Positions 35,326-44,560 of a DNA stretch of 64,000 nt are shown piece after piece (positions within the stretch are counted from its first letter, which is position 1; each line of letters opens with the position of its first letter). The DNA comes from Bryobacterales bacterium (GTDB lineage: Bacteria > Acidobacteriota > Terriglobia > Bryobacterales > UBA6623): contig JAJDTX010000083.1 in the NCBI GenBank assembly GCA_022826925.1, positions 1-64,000 on the forward strand. The letters are read 5' to 3'. The position numbers were made by a program, and so were the translations under genes. Under the pieces are notes generated by a model. The model searched no databases, had not been told where the DNA came from, and saw only the letters and a program-made list of their open reading frames with translations.

Positions 35326-37344
35326 TTGCATCGAAAATCAGTAACTGCTTCGGGGATTGTCGCGTTGTTGCTCGTATCGAGCATCTCCGCCCAGGACCCG
35401 GAGTTCAAGAGGATCGCGGTCGAGGATTACCGCGACAAGGTATACGGTTCCTGGCTGGCCCAATGCATCGGCAACATCTATGGACTGCCTCACGAGAACC
35501 GATACATCGACGAGCCGGGCCCCGATGAGTTTCCGTACGGCTACCGGCGGAATCTAGACGCGCTCAAGAGAACCAACGGGGTGTTCTCTGATGACGACAC
35601 GGATATCGAGTACATGTATCTCTTGGCGATGGAGCAGCACGGGCCCGAGCCGAGCCTGGCGCAACTCGCCGCGATGTGGAAATACCACGTGCGAAATCGC
35701 GTGTGGCTTGCAAATCGGGCTGCCGTCGCGGCGATGAACCACGGATTCACGCCCCCTTTTACCGGCGACAAGGAACTGAACCCGCACTGGTTTCAGATCG
35801 ACCCGCAACTCATCAATGAGATCTGGTCGGTCACGGCCCCTGGCATGGTGCGCTATGCCGCCGCGAAGTCTGGGTGGGCCGCGCTGATCATGGACGACGA
35901 TTGGGGGATCGAACCGACCGTCTACTACGGTGCCATGTATGCGGCTGCGTTTTTCGAGCCGGACGCCCACAAGCTGATCGACATCGGCGTCGCTGCGCTG
36001 CCCGCCGGAAGCCGTTTCGCGCGGACTGTCTCGGACATGAAGGCTCTATATCAAAAGCACCCCGAGGATTGGAAGGCTGCCCGTCGCGAAATGGCCGACA
36101 AGTACTATCACCGGGAGCCGCGCGAGTCGAAAACGATCTGGAACGCGAACCTGAATGCAGCGGCAGGAGTCCTTGCGCAGCTCTATGGGGACGGAGACTT
36201 TCAGGAGACCCTCGATCTGAGTTGTGCGATGGGTTTCGATGCCGACAATCAAGCGGCGACGCTGGCGGGTCTGCTGGGCGTGATACTCGGCCGACAGGGC
36301 CTGCCGAATGACCTGCTCTTTCCGATCCGAGAATTCAACTGGACCAAGCCATTCAACGATTTCTACAAGAACGTCAGTCGCTACGACATGCCGGATGCTG
36401 GGCTGGAGGACATGGCAGACCGGATGGCTGCGCAGGGAGAGAAGATTATTCTCCGACACGGCGGACGGAGGTTCAGCGAAGGCGGCAGGGAGTTCTATCT
36501 CATCAACACGGAATCGCCATTCGTTCCTCCTCTCGAATTTCCGAGCGGCCCGATACCGTACATGGAGGTTGGCCAGCAAGTCGATTACGCGTTGCCTGCA
36601 TTTGGCGGGGAGGCCCCGCTGAGTTGGACCGTTTTGCGCGGCGACCTTCCGGGGAATCTTCGGATTCTCGAAGGGACGGTCTCCGGCGTGCCCTCTGCCC
36701 CCGGGGTCTTCCCGATCGCATTGCAGTTAACGGCGGGCAACGACCAACGGATATCGAAGGCCCTCAAGCTGGTGGTCCGCGGCCCGAATCTCGCCCGGTC
36801 CGCGAGAAGCGTCCTGAGCAGTGTCAGCAAGACGGATACGGCTCGTCGAGATGAGATGTGGCTAACCGTCCCACATTCTCTGTATGCCGATCAGGTCGAA
36901 GTCATCCGCGACGGAAATCGCCTTGGCGATGGTTCGACGTTTTACAGCATTGAAGACCATGGGAACCCGAAGCTTGACTTCTTCGGGTTCGAGTGGAGCC
37001 AGCCTCAACGCGTGGGCCTGATGGGGTACCACACGGGCGCTGTCGAGGAGAGTGGCGGCTGGTTCACATCCTTGAACGTCGAGTATCGCGACAGCGACGG
37101 AAACTGGAAACCAGTTGACGGACTCTTGATCAGCCCTCCGTTGGCCCCGGGCCCCCTGCCGTTCAACAAACCCCATTTTGTCGAGTACCTGTTGGCCTTT
37201 CGTCCCGTGACGACGATGGCGATTCGCATCATCGGAGACGCCGGAGGAGCCGACCACTGGCGAAGTGGCAGGACAAACTTCACGTCGATCAGCGAGTTGA
37301 GCGTGCATGGCCCGTTGCCGCGATACGAGTTGCTCAACCGCTAG
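35326..37344 (+). CDS. Exported ADP-ribosylglycohydrolase-family protein with Ig-like and discoidin-like C-terminus (copy 4)
   Basis: The 672-residue product starts at a TTG with GGAGGA 8 nt upstream; this yields the signal peptide ASGIVALLLVSSISAQD. The ATG-like start at 35224 has no such site. Residues of about 30-400 are the glycohydrolase domain (SWLAQCIGNIYGLPHENRY, metal sites GVFSDDDTDIEY and GFDADNQAATLAG). A putative Ig/cadherin-like segment follows (GDLPGNLRILEGTVSGVPSA), then an F5/8-type beta-sandwich (FFGFEWSQPQRVGLMGYH), probably for glycan binding. By motif it pairs with copy 1, not with copies 2 and 3. It stands alone on the plus strand. Confidence 0.88.
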   Translation: MHRKSVTASGIVALLLVSSISAQDPEFKRIAVEDYRDKVYGSWLAQCIGNIYGLPHENRYIDEPGPDEFPYGYRRNLDALKRTNGVFSDDDTDIEYMYLLAMEQHGPEPSLAQLAAMWKYHVRNRVWLANRAAVAAMNHGFTPPFTGDKELNPHWFQIDPQLINEIWSVTAPGMVRYAAAKSGWAALIMDDDWGIEPTVYYGAMYAAAFFEPDAHKLIDIGVAALPAGSRFARTVSDMKALYQKHPEDWKAARREMADKYYHREPRESKTIWNANLNAAAGVLAQLYGDGDFQETLDLSCAMGFDADNQAATLAGLLGVILGRQGLPNDLLFPIREFNWTKPFNDFYKNVSRYDMPDAGLEDMADRMAAQGEKIILRHGGRRFSEGGREFYLINTESPFVPPLEFPSGPIPYMEVGQQVDYALPAFGGEAPLSWTVLRGDLPGNLRILEGTVSGVPSAPGVFPIALQLTAGNDQRISKALKLVVRGPNLARSARSVLSSVSKTDTARRDEMWLTVPHSLYADQVEVIRDGNRLGDGSTFYSIEDHGNPKLDFFGFEWSQPQRVGLMGYHTGAVEESGGWFTSLNVEYRDSDGNWKPVDGLLISPPLAPGPLPFNKPHFVEYLLAFRPVTTMAIRIIGDAGGADHWRSGRTNFTSISELSVHGPLPRYELLNR

Positions 37345-37409
37345 ACTCGCGACTTCGAGAACAGCTCGCCCCCCACCCGGTCCTTGATTCCTTGGCTGTT
37401 CAAAGCCAG

Positions 37410-37523
37410 AGGCTTGAGTGATGTCCTCGCAGGAGACTCCTCTCCCAGCCTCAGGGCAAGGCGGCGGGGCAGCCAGAGTCGAGACCTGCGGAAGACTCGG
37501 CGCAGGCGCCATCAGCCACATGC
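37410..37523 (-). pseudogene. Duplicated 5' fragment of the CRTAC1 gene
   Basis: The minus strand reads APSLPQVSTLAAPPPCPEAG and then GVSCEDITQAS, nearly the same as the N-terminal region of the CRTAC1 protein at 34282 (APSFPQVSTLAAPMPSPQAA and GVSFEDVTRAS). The DNA is also alike: agagtcgagacctgcgga occurs at both sites. Only about 114 nt are left, with no downstream repeats, so this is a relic of a second copy lost by deletion. Confidence 0.7.
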
Positions 37524-37636
37524 GGGGTCCACGAGTTGGCGGCCCCATCGCTAATCCTGCGCGCGGAAAGGCCGAGCAGACGCGAACCCCTCCGAGCACT
37601 AGGACTGGACGAGGATGCAGGACTCAGGCGTTGGAG

Positions 37637-39775
37637 TCACTCGGTCAAGCGCTCTCTCAACGCAAGCGCTGTCGGATCGCCGGGGCGGACCTTGAGCAAG
37701 GCATCCAAGCTTGCGAGGGCGTTGTCCTTTTCGCCCAGCGCCAAGTGGGCCCGGACGGCATTCAAGTAGGGCTGGACAAGTTCCGGCTTCAGCCCTTGGG
37801 CTCGGGCCAGCAAGGGCAAGGCCTCACGGAATCGGCGGGTCTCGACGAACACGCCACCGAGGTCGGCGAGGGCCTCGGCATAGTCGCCACGAAGCTCCAA
37901 GGCAGCTTGCAGCGAAGATTCAGCTTCCGTGAAGTCACCCTGCTGAGCATGCACCAAGCCCAAGCTGTAATGTGCTTCGGGAAAGTCCGGTCGCACCTCT
38001 AGGGCCTTGCGAAGTGAGCTGGAGGCCTGATCCCATGCCCCGGCCTGAGCGTGAAGGATCCCGAGGTCGTGAAGCGCCTCGACGTGGTCCGGCGCAAGTT
38101 CAATTGCTCGGCGAAGAGAGGCTAGCGCGTCCGTTGTTTGCCGCGTCTGCAAATAGAGCCAGCCGAGGTTGTAGTGGGTCTCGGGGTTGTCGGGATCAAT
38201 CTCCCGCGCGGAAAGCAAGGCCGGAAGGGCAGCCTCGAACTCTCCTTGCCGCGATGCGACCGCGCCCCATACGCGCAATGCTTCCGTGTCGTCCGGTGCC
38301 TGCGAGAGCGCCGCTGTCGCGGCCGCCCTGGCCTCGGGAAGCCTGCCAAGCTCTGCCAATGCCGATGCCAGGTGAACTTGGGCCGCTATTCCGGGCAACC
38401 CCAGTTCGACCGCCGCCTGATGTGTCGCCAGAGCTTCCTGCCAGCGGCCCTGCTCGCCATACATGCTCCCCAAGCGGTCAAGAATGGCCGCGTGCTTCGG
38501 ATGGGCCTCAACGGCGTATTCCAGCGTTGCCAGGGCTTCGCCGGTCAGTCCGGCGGCCGCATACGCGTCGCCAAGTTGGACCCAATTCCTCTCGAAGCGC
38601 GTGACGTACGCGCGCCCGGGAAAGGGAAGCGCCCGCTCGAGCAGTTCAGGTTGGTCGTCCGGCCAACGCTCCAGATCGCTGAGAATCTGCTCGGCGGAGG
38701 TGAGCCCCATGTAGAGCTTTACGATGTTTCCCTTTTGATCGATCAGGAACGAAGTGGGAATCGCCAGCTCGCCCGATTGGTCAAGGATGTGACGAACCAA
38801 CAGATCGAACGCAGTCACTGAGCTGGCGTCCGGAAGCACAACAGGGAATGGCAGTTCCCTTTCGCGCACGAAGCGGCGGACGCTCTCGTGTTCGCTTGGC
38901 TCGTCCACGGATACCAACAACGGGACCAGCGAGGCCTCCTCCAAGGCTGCGCGATGCTCGTTGAAATCAGCCAATTCGACTTGGCAGGGGGCGCACCAAG
39001 TGGCCCAGAAGTTCAGCAAGACTCGTTTCCCGCGGTATCGCTCCTGCAAGAACGCCCCGCCGTCCAAAGTTCGGCCGAGCAGCGCGGGAGCCGGAGTGGC
39101 CTCGGTCAACCAGATGCCTGTCCGGCCCGGATTCGCCGCGGGTTCGGCCCAGTCCCGTTCGAACTGGCTCGCAGGGGGAGCATCGAACGGTCTTGCGACG
39201 ACATCTTCCGCTCCCTCCGTGATGAGGAATAGGTGGTCGGCCGGGATGCCTCGATGGATGTCGACGCTCCCCGAGGGCCAGAACACCTTGACTTCGCGAA
39301 TCTCGTCTTCTTCTCCTAAGCCAAAATGCACGGTCCGCGATGGCTGCGAGCGGAAGCCCGAGCCGCTGCGCACGGATCTGGTCAGATGCCGCCCGGACGC
39401 TGTTTCCAGGACGAGCCGCGCGCCGACTGCATCGCGATTGCTTGCAGTGCCCTCGAGCCGGAATGCCACCGAGTGGTGGCTTGTCGGCAGATTGTTCCGC
39501 AGCAGTCGAACCTGGGGGGAATTCCTGTTGTTGAGCAGGATGTCGGTGTCTCCGTCTCGGTCAAAGTCGAAGGTGACGAAGGCGCGGCCGTCTTCGGGGA
39601 AATCCAGGCCGGCGACCGCGGACAGGTCCGCGAACGTTCCGTCCCCGCGATTCCAATACAGAACGTTCCGTTCGTGCCCGCTAAGGCTGCCGTTGAGTCG
39701 GATCAGCCGGTACAGCAAGGCCCAGCTGCGCTCGTACTGCGAAGAGCGGGCTTCGTTCTCGGGGGAGGACGACAC
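37637..39775 (-). CDS. 3' part of a split CRTAC1-thioredoxin-TPR gene
   Basis: The 712-residue frame begins inside an FG-GAP region (FDFDRDGDTDILLNNRN), followed by the ASPIC/UnbV domain (TVHFGLGEEDEIREVKVFWP), a TlpA-like thioredoxin domain with the redox pair in NFWATWCAPCQVEL, and about nine TPR repeats to the C-terminus. There is no signal peptide. The frame is the same as that of the upstream gene, separated only by a TGA at 39797-39799, and the text across it (GTEKDDPDL, stop, SFFWRQVVSSSPENE) reads as one protein. It is thus the second half of a 1313-residue gene. Translation from the GTG at 39775 would give an unexported fragment, so alone it is probably not functional. Confidence 0.7.
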   Translation of the reverse strand: MSSSPENEARSSQYERSWALLYRLIRLNGSLSGHERNVLYWNRGDGTFADLSAVAGLDFPEDGRAFVTFDFDRDGDTDILLNNRNSPQVRLLRNNLPTSHHSVAFRLEGTASNRDAVGARLVLETASGRHLTRSVRSGSGFRSQPSRTVHFGLGEEDEIREVKVFWPSGSVDIHRGIPADHLFLITEGAEDVVARPFDAPPASQFERDWAEPAANPGRTGIWLTEATPAPALLGRTLDGGAFLQERYRGKRVLLNFWATWCAPCQVELADFNEHRAALEEASLVPLLVSVDEPSEHESVRRFVRERELPFPVVLPDASSVTAFDLLVRHILDQSGELAIPTSFLIDQKGNIVKLYMGLTSAEQILSDLERWPDDQPELLERALPFPGRAYVTRFERNWVQLGDAYAAAGLTGEALATLEYAVEAHPKHAAILDRLGSMYGEQGRWQEALATHQAAVELGLPGIAAQVHLASALAELGRLPEARAAATAALSQAPDDTEALRVWGAVASRQGEFEAALPALLSAREIDPDNPETHYNLGWLYLQTRQTTDALASLRRAIELAPDHVEALHDLGILHAQAGAWDQASSSLRKALEVRPDFPEAHYSLGLVHAQQGDFTEAESSLQAALELRGDYAEALADLGGVFVETRRFREALPLLARAQGLKPELVQPYLNAVRAHLALGEKDNALASLDALLKVRPGDPTALALRERLTE

Positions 39776-39796
39776 GACCTGCCGCCAAAAGAAACT

Positions 39797-41578
39797 TCAA
39801 AGATCTGGGTCGTCCTTCTCCGTCCCGGTGACGAAGCCGTTGACGATGTAGATGTCGAGATTCCCGTCGTTGTCGAAGTCCACAAAGTCGGAGCACCACG
39901 CCCAACGCCCCATTTCCACCCCCGACGGGACGGTGACGTCTTCGAATCGAGACCGCTCGCTGCGAAACAGCGAGTTCCCGCGCGCGTGGCGGCGGTAGAT
40001 GTCCTTGGGGGCGTCGGGGCTGTCGCGCTTAAAGTCGCGCTGCATGGTGACGCGTCGTCCGGCCGACGACCACATGTTGCCGAAGTAGACGTCTTCCAAG
40101 CCGTCCCCGTCGTAGTCGCCCAGCGCCACACTCATGCCGGCGCCGGCATCTTCGATTCCGGCCTGCTCGGTGACGTCACGAAACTGGCCATCGCCCTGGT
40201 TTCGATAGAGGTTCTTGCGGCCGAAATCGTTGGCGACAAAGAGATCCGGAAGGCCGTCTTGGTCGTAATCGCCCCACGTACAGGCGTGACTGAACCGATC
40301 GTTGTTCTGATTGAGGCCCGTTGTTGACGTCACGTCCTCGAACGTTCCGTTGCCGAGATTCCGGTACAAAACGTTCGGCGGACCGTTCGTCGCATCGTAG
40401 TAGGGCCGCGGCAGCTGCGACGCGGCATTCGGCCAGAGGTAAGCGGTCACATATAGGTCGAGATAGCCATCTAGGTCATAGTCACCGAGGCACCCTCCTA
40501 CGGCTCCTGGCTTCACGCCCATGGGAAATCCCGTTCGCGACAAGCGGAAGCCGCCGTTCCCACCGCTGAGGAAGAGAAGCGGCTGGCCCGTCGAGAGAAT
40601 CACGATCAGGTCTTGCGTGCCATTGTTGTCGACGTCCGAGAAAAACGCGGCTGAAGAGCCGTCGAGGGCATCCAGGCCGGCCTCGGCGCTCACATCGGCG
40701 AAGCGGCCGTCGCCGAGATTGCGAAACAAGCGGTTGGGCAGTCCTCCCGGCTGTGTCAGGTAGAAGTCCTCGAGGCCATCCCCGTCGTAATCCCCGACCG
40801 CCAGGCCCTGCTGGCCGTACACGTCCATTCCCGAGGCGGCGTCCATGCGAGTCCGCCAGACCTCTGTGCCGAACTTCAATTGCTGATGGAAGGAGGCGTT
40901 CTGCCCGAACGCCGCTTCAGAAACATCCTCGAAAGCCGCGACGCTAGAGTGGTTTCGCTCGCTATCGCCTGCTTGCAGGCCCGCCAGCAGCCAGCGGCCC
41001 TCCGGTGTTTGTTCCCACTCCGACGCCCACTCGACGCCGATCTGCTGGCGGAGGCCCTCCTGTGTCACTCCCGCCATCTGAAACCGCAGCGTCGCGCTGG
41101 CGGCGCGCTCTCCGTGCGGCTCGATGCCAACTATCTTGAACTTGGCCCAATCTATCGAGCGGTAATCCGCCAAGAGGGTGTCGAACTCGCTGCCGAGGGA
41201 ATCGGAAGTGACGCTCCTCTCGGTTTTCGGTGCACCGCGGAAGGACCGCAGCACTCCCATTGAGTGAGCGAGCTCTTCGCGGGCCGGACTCAGAGGGGTA
41301 CCCTCAAACTGCGGAGCGACTCTTTCTGCCACGCGCAGATCACGGGAGACCAGTTCGCTGGCCAGCTCAGCCAGAAAGCGCTCGATCTCGCCAGCCTGTA
41401 GCTCCGATAGGGAGCCGGCCGCCTGGTGGTCGACTACCGCCAAGACCTGCTGGACAGGTGTGGCGCCTGCCGCCGATGCCTCGTTGCGCAGAGGGGCGCT
41501 TTCGCCAATTTCCACCAACTGCCCCGGACAGAGTCCAGTCGCCGCGCAAAGGCCAATAGCCAAGAGCCTGAAGGCCAT
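39797..41578 (-). CDS. 5' part of a split CRTAC1-thioredoxin-TPR gene
   Basis: The 593-residue frame starts with a signal peptide (MAFRLLAIGLCAATGLCPGQ). Residues of about 30-210 look like a SnoaL/NTF2-type or helical region, then FG-GAP/VCBS repeats follow (VGDYDGDGLEDFYLTQ, GDYDLDGYLDLYVTAY, WGDYDQDGLPDLFVAND, VDFDNDGNLDIYIVNGFV). It ends at a TGA right after the NGFVTGTEKDDPDL block, where relatives continue into SFFWRQV. The next frame on the same strand carries on in phase. Either a nonsense mutation, a sequencing error or rare readthrough is involved. A TATAAT lies 51 nt upstream of the ATG. Confidence 0.75.
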   Translation of the reverse strand: MAFRLLAIGLCAATGLCPGQLVEIGESAPLRNEASAAGATPVQQVLAVVDHQAAGSLSELQAGEIERFLAELASELVSRDLRVAERVAPQFEGTPLSPAREELAHSMGVLRSFRGAPKTERSVTSDSLGSEFDTLLADYRSIDWAKFKIVGIEPHGERAASATLRFQMAGVTQEGLRQQIGVEWASEWEQTPEGRWLLAGLQAGDSERNHSSVAAFEDVSEAAFGQNASFHQQLKFGTEVWRTRMDAASGMDVYGQQGLAVGDYDGDGLEDFYLTQPGGLPNRLFRNLGDGRFADVSAEAGLDALDGSSAAFFSDVDNNGTQDLIVILSTGQPLLFLSGGNGGFRLSRTGFPMGVKPGAVGGCLGDYDLDGYLDLYVTAYLWPNAASQLPRPYYDATNGPPNVLYRNLGNGTFEDVTSTTGLNQNNDRFSHACTWGDYDQDGLPDLFVANDFGRKNLYRNQGDGQFRDVTEQAGIEDAGAGMSVALGDYDGDGLEDVYFGNMWSSAGRRVTMQRDFKRDSPDAPKDIYRRHARGNSLFRSERSRFEDVTVPSGVEMGRWAWCSDFVDFDNDGNLDIYIVNGFVTGTEKDDPDL

Positions 41579-41629
41579 GTCAGGTTATGAGCTGAAGTCT
41601 GCCAGACACCAGCGAATTCGCACGCTGAG

Positions 41630-41635
41630 ATTATA
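41630..41635 (-). promoter_or_regulatory. -10 hexamer TATAAT for the split CRTAC1 gene
   Basis: A consensus TATAAT on the minus strand leaves a leader of about 45 nt before the ATG at 41578. No -35 was recognised. Confidence 0.4.
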
Positions 41636-41732
41636 CCGACGGCCGGAGGGTCATTCAAGGCCGGCGTTCTGGACGGGTTGATTCTCGAAGTCGCGCAGGC
41701 TCCTATACATTCGTTAACGTTCGCGATACTCT

Positions 41733-41746
41733 AGTACTTGAGTACT
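41733..41746. repeat. Palindrome AGTACT-TG-AGTACT upstream of the second receptor
   Basis: Two self-complementary AGTACT hexamers are 2 nt apart, and CGTTAACG, another 8-bp palindrome, lies at 41712-41719. They sit in the 246-nt divergent region between the split CRTAC1 gene and the receptor gene and may bind a dimeric regulator. Confidence 0.35.
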
Positions 41747-41824
41747 TGGCTGCTGGGGTGGGTAATCCCGAGGCGGACCCCGGCCGAGCGCCCGCAGGCG
41801 AACTGTTGGGGCATCCGAGTTTCT

Positions 41825-44521
41825 ATGCGGCCCAAAATCAGGATTGCGCCCTCGTTCCGGCAACTGGCCGGAGTCGCCGCTATGGCCGGACTGGCACTGG
41901 CGGGTCAGAACCTCAACGGAGAATCTGGCGGATCCGGCTCGTCCGAGCCGGCCGCCGAACTGCGCGCAGAGGCCGCCCCCGAGACTCAGGATGCGTCCAT
42001 CGACGAGGAAGCGGAGGGCAACCGCGAGCGCACGGAACTGAACTTGCTCGGCGAGGTCGACAGCGAATCGGGGGAGAGCCGCCGCAACGAGAACGTCCAG
42101 CTCACCCTGATCGACAACAACGTCCTGAAGGAAATCAACATCCGGATGGGAACCACCGCGACGATAGTGCGGGAGTTCCAGGCGACAAGGGGCTATTTCG
42201 GCACCGAATTCGGCAACCCGGCCACCCGGCCGATGCACCTCAGCCAGCCGGCGGGACGTGACTTCCACGCCTCGCTCTACGAAACTCACGGCAACAGCGT
42301 CTTCTCGGCCCGGTCGTTCTTTCAGGTCGGATCGGTCAAGCCCGCAACCTCGAACGACTACGGCGTGCAAATGACACTGCCCTTGCTGGGCGAGTCCGCG
42401 CTGTCGGTGGACGCGAACCAGCAGCGCAACCGCGGCAACGTCAACGGCAACGTCTTGGTGCCGCTGCCCGAAGAGCGGGTTCCGCTCGCCACCGATCCCG
42501 AACTGCGAGCGCTCGTGTCAAGGGTCCTGGGGTCCTATCCCGACGAGGCTCCCAACCGGCCCGACATCAATCCTCGCGCGCACAACACCAACGCTCCGCA
42601 AGTGATCAACAACGATGTTGCCGGGGGCCGCTACGACCTGCCGCTGGGCGAGAACGACAGGCTGGCCCTCGACTACCGGTTCCGCAAGCAGATCGTGGAC
42701 GCCTTCCAGCTCGTCAAGGGCCAGAACCCCAACACAACCACCGGCTCCCACGACGGACGCTTCACTTGGAACCGGTCTTGGTCCCCGCAGACCTCCACCG
42801 ACTTTTCAGCCGGTTTCCGCCGCACGACCTCGCTGATCGTGCAGGACGAATCGGCCTTGGGCCCGCTGTTCTTCATGGGCAGGCAATTGCAGTCCCTCGG
42901 CGGCACGAGCAGCGTTCCTTATGACCGCGTGCAGAACTTCTTCCGCTATGCCGGGACCGTTAGCACGACCCGTGGCAATCACACAGTCGTGGCGGGCTTC
43001 GGCCTGACGCGCGAGCAACTCAACGGGATCGAGAGCTCCGGTCACCTGGGGATGGTGATGTTCACCGCCAACTTCGGGCGAGACATGATGACCAACCTGC
43101 GCCTGGGCACGCCGACCCGCGTCACGCAGTCTATCGGCATGACCCATCGAGGCTTTCGGCGCTGGCGAATGCAGTATTTTGTCGGGGACACTTGGAAGGC
43201 CGCTCGGAACCTGACGCTGGATTTCGGGCTGCGCTTCGAGCCCACCACCAGGCCGGTCGAGGTCAACGGGTTCTCCGACCTCCCGTTTCGCTGCGACTGC
43301 AACAATTTCGCACCGCGCTTCGGCTTCGCCTACCGCACCAAGCTCGGCGTCCTGCGAGGCGCGTACGGCACTCATTTCGGCGAGATCTTCACCGCCACGT
43401 ACACGCAAGAGCGGTTCAACCCGCCTGGCAACGTCCGCGTCAACGTCTTGGCGCCTAACCTGCTGGACCCGTTGGCCGGCGTCAACTTCGACACCTCCGA
43501 TCCCACCGTGCGCAGCACCATAGTCCAGATCGATCCCGACTTGGTCGCCCCCTACTCGCACCACTACAACTTCAGTTGGATCGTCTCCAGCTCGCGGGGC
43601 ATCTTCGCGGAGCTGGGCTACCTCGGGAGCCGCTCGCACAGGCTCATTGCCGGCTGGTTCCTGAACCGAGCCCGCAACGTCGCCGGAGTCCCGACGTCTA
43701 TCAGGACAATCAACGACCGCCGCCCGGACCAGCGCTACTTCGACATTCGCCGCATTCTCAACGGCTCGCGGGGGTATTTCGACTCGGCCAAGGCCACGGT
43801 CGGGCTGCGCGATGTCGGCGGCCTGACGATGGATTTCTCCTACTGGCTGAGCAAGGCGATCGATCTCGGGGCGCACTACGCCAGCAATGCCAGCTCGCGC
43901 GATGCATTCTACGGCCGCAGCCAGACCGAAGACGACGTCCATGGCGATGTCAAGTCCCTCAGCGACTTCGACCAGCCGCACGCAGCGCTGGGCAGGATCA
44001 GCTACCTCACTCCCCGAATCGGTTCTGCAGGCAGTACGGTGAACAAGGCTCTGGGTGGCTGGTCGGTGTCCTCGGTGCTGCTGCTCAAGACCGGCACGCC
44101 CTTTCTGATGTATACCGGCTCGGACGGCCCCGGCTTCGGCAACGTCGACGGCGCGATGGGCGACCGGCCCAATCTGCTCGACCCGTCGCTGATAGGCCGC
44201 AGGATCGACCACCCCGACACCTCCCGGCAGATGATGCCGCGGTCCGCCTTCAGCTATGTCCAAGCAGGCCAGAAGAGCGGGAATATCGGCAGGAACGTGT
44301 TCCGGAAAGACGCCATCCAGAATCTCAACCTGTCACTGTCGCGCAGTTGGAAGATCGCCGGCGAGAGCACCCTGATGTTCCGCGTGGAGTCGATCAACCT
44401 CTTCAACACGCCGCAGTTCGCGTTTCCGGGTAACGAACTCACCGGCGGCAATTTCGGGCAGATCACCAACACCCTCAACGATGGCCGCACGTTCAATCTC
44501 GCTATGCGGCTGTCTTTCTGA
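41825..44521 (+). CDS. TonB-dependent-receptor-like outer-membrane beta-barrel protein, no regulatory domain
   Basis: The product of about 898 residues starts with a basic stretch and a hydrophobic segment (LAGVAAMAGLALAGQ). There is no CarboxypepD_reg domain. After an acidic linker (about residues 35-75) comes a plug-like part (QLTLIDNNVLKEINIRMG) and a barrel with typical strands (FRYAGTVSTTRGNHTVVAGF, LTLDFGLRFEPTTRP, FRVESINLFNTPQFAFPG) ending in FNLAMRLSF, with the terminal Phe used for outer-membrane insertion. It belongs to the Oar-like group common in Acidobacteriota. The frame opens at 41738, but the ATG at 41825 starts the export signal. A strong hairpin follows. Ligand unknown. Confidence 0.85.
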   Translation: MRPKIRIAPSFRQLAGVAAMAGLALAGQNLNGESGGSGSSEPAAELRAEAAPETQDASIDEEAEGNRERTELNLLGEVDSESGESRRNENVQLTLIDNNVLKEINIRMGTTATIVREFQATRGYFGTEFGNPATRPMHLSQPAGRDFHASLYETHGNSVFSARSFFQVGSVKPATSNDYGVQMTLPLLGESALSVDANQQRNRGNVNGNVLVPLPEERVPLATDPELRALVSRVLGSYPDEAPNRPDINPRAHNTNAPQVINNDVAGGRYDLPLGENDRLALDYRFRKQIVDAFQLVKGQNPNTTTGSHDGRFTWNRSWSPQTSTDFSAGFRRTTSLIVQDESALGPLFFMGRQLQSLGGTSSVPYDRVQNFFRYAGTVSTTRGNHTVVAGFGLTREQLNGIESSGHLGMVMFTANFGRDMMTNLRLGTPTRVTQSIGMTHRGFRRWRMQYFVGDTWKAARNLTLDFGLRFEPTTRPVEVNGFSDLPFRCDCNNFAPRFGFAYRTKLGVLRGAYGTHFGEIFTATYTQERFNPPGNVRVNVLAPNLLDPLAGVNFDTSDPTVRSTIVQIDPDLVAPYSHHYNFSWIVSSSRGIFAELGYLGSRSHRLIAGWFLNRARNVAGVPTSIRTINDRRPDQRYFDIRRILNGSRGYFDSAKATVGLRDVGGLTMDFSYWLSKAIDLGAHYASNASSRDAFYGRSQTEDDVHGDVKSLSDFDQPHAALGRISYLTPRIGSAGSTVNKALGGWSVSSVLLLKTGTPFLMYTGSDGPGFGNVDGAMGDRPNLLDPSLIGRRIDHPDTSRQMMPRSAFSYVQAGQKSGNIGRNVFRKDAIQNLNLSLSRSWKIAGESTLMFRVESINLFNTPQFAFPGNELTGGNFGQITNTLNDGRTFNLAMRLSF

Positions 44522-44560
44522 GCGGGCCAGCCGGGCACGTCGCGGCCGAAGCGCCGCAGC

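Noticed and set aside
36862-37599. A 245-codon minus-strand frame opposite the fourth glycohydrolase.
   Set aside because: Only its first 40 or so codons match a protein, and these are the CRTAC1 relic; the rest is antisense to the glycohydrolase gene.
39797-39799. The in-frame TGA as a selenocysteine codon.
   Set aside because: No hairpin of SECIS type is seen directly after it, and the position is not a redox or catalytic residue in the family as I know it.
34499-39799. Two in-frame TGA codons as a sign of an altered genetic code.
   Set aside because: Many intact genes in the window end with TGA, for example the overlapping ATGA starts, so TGA is a normal stop here.
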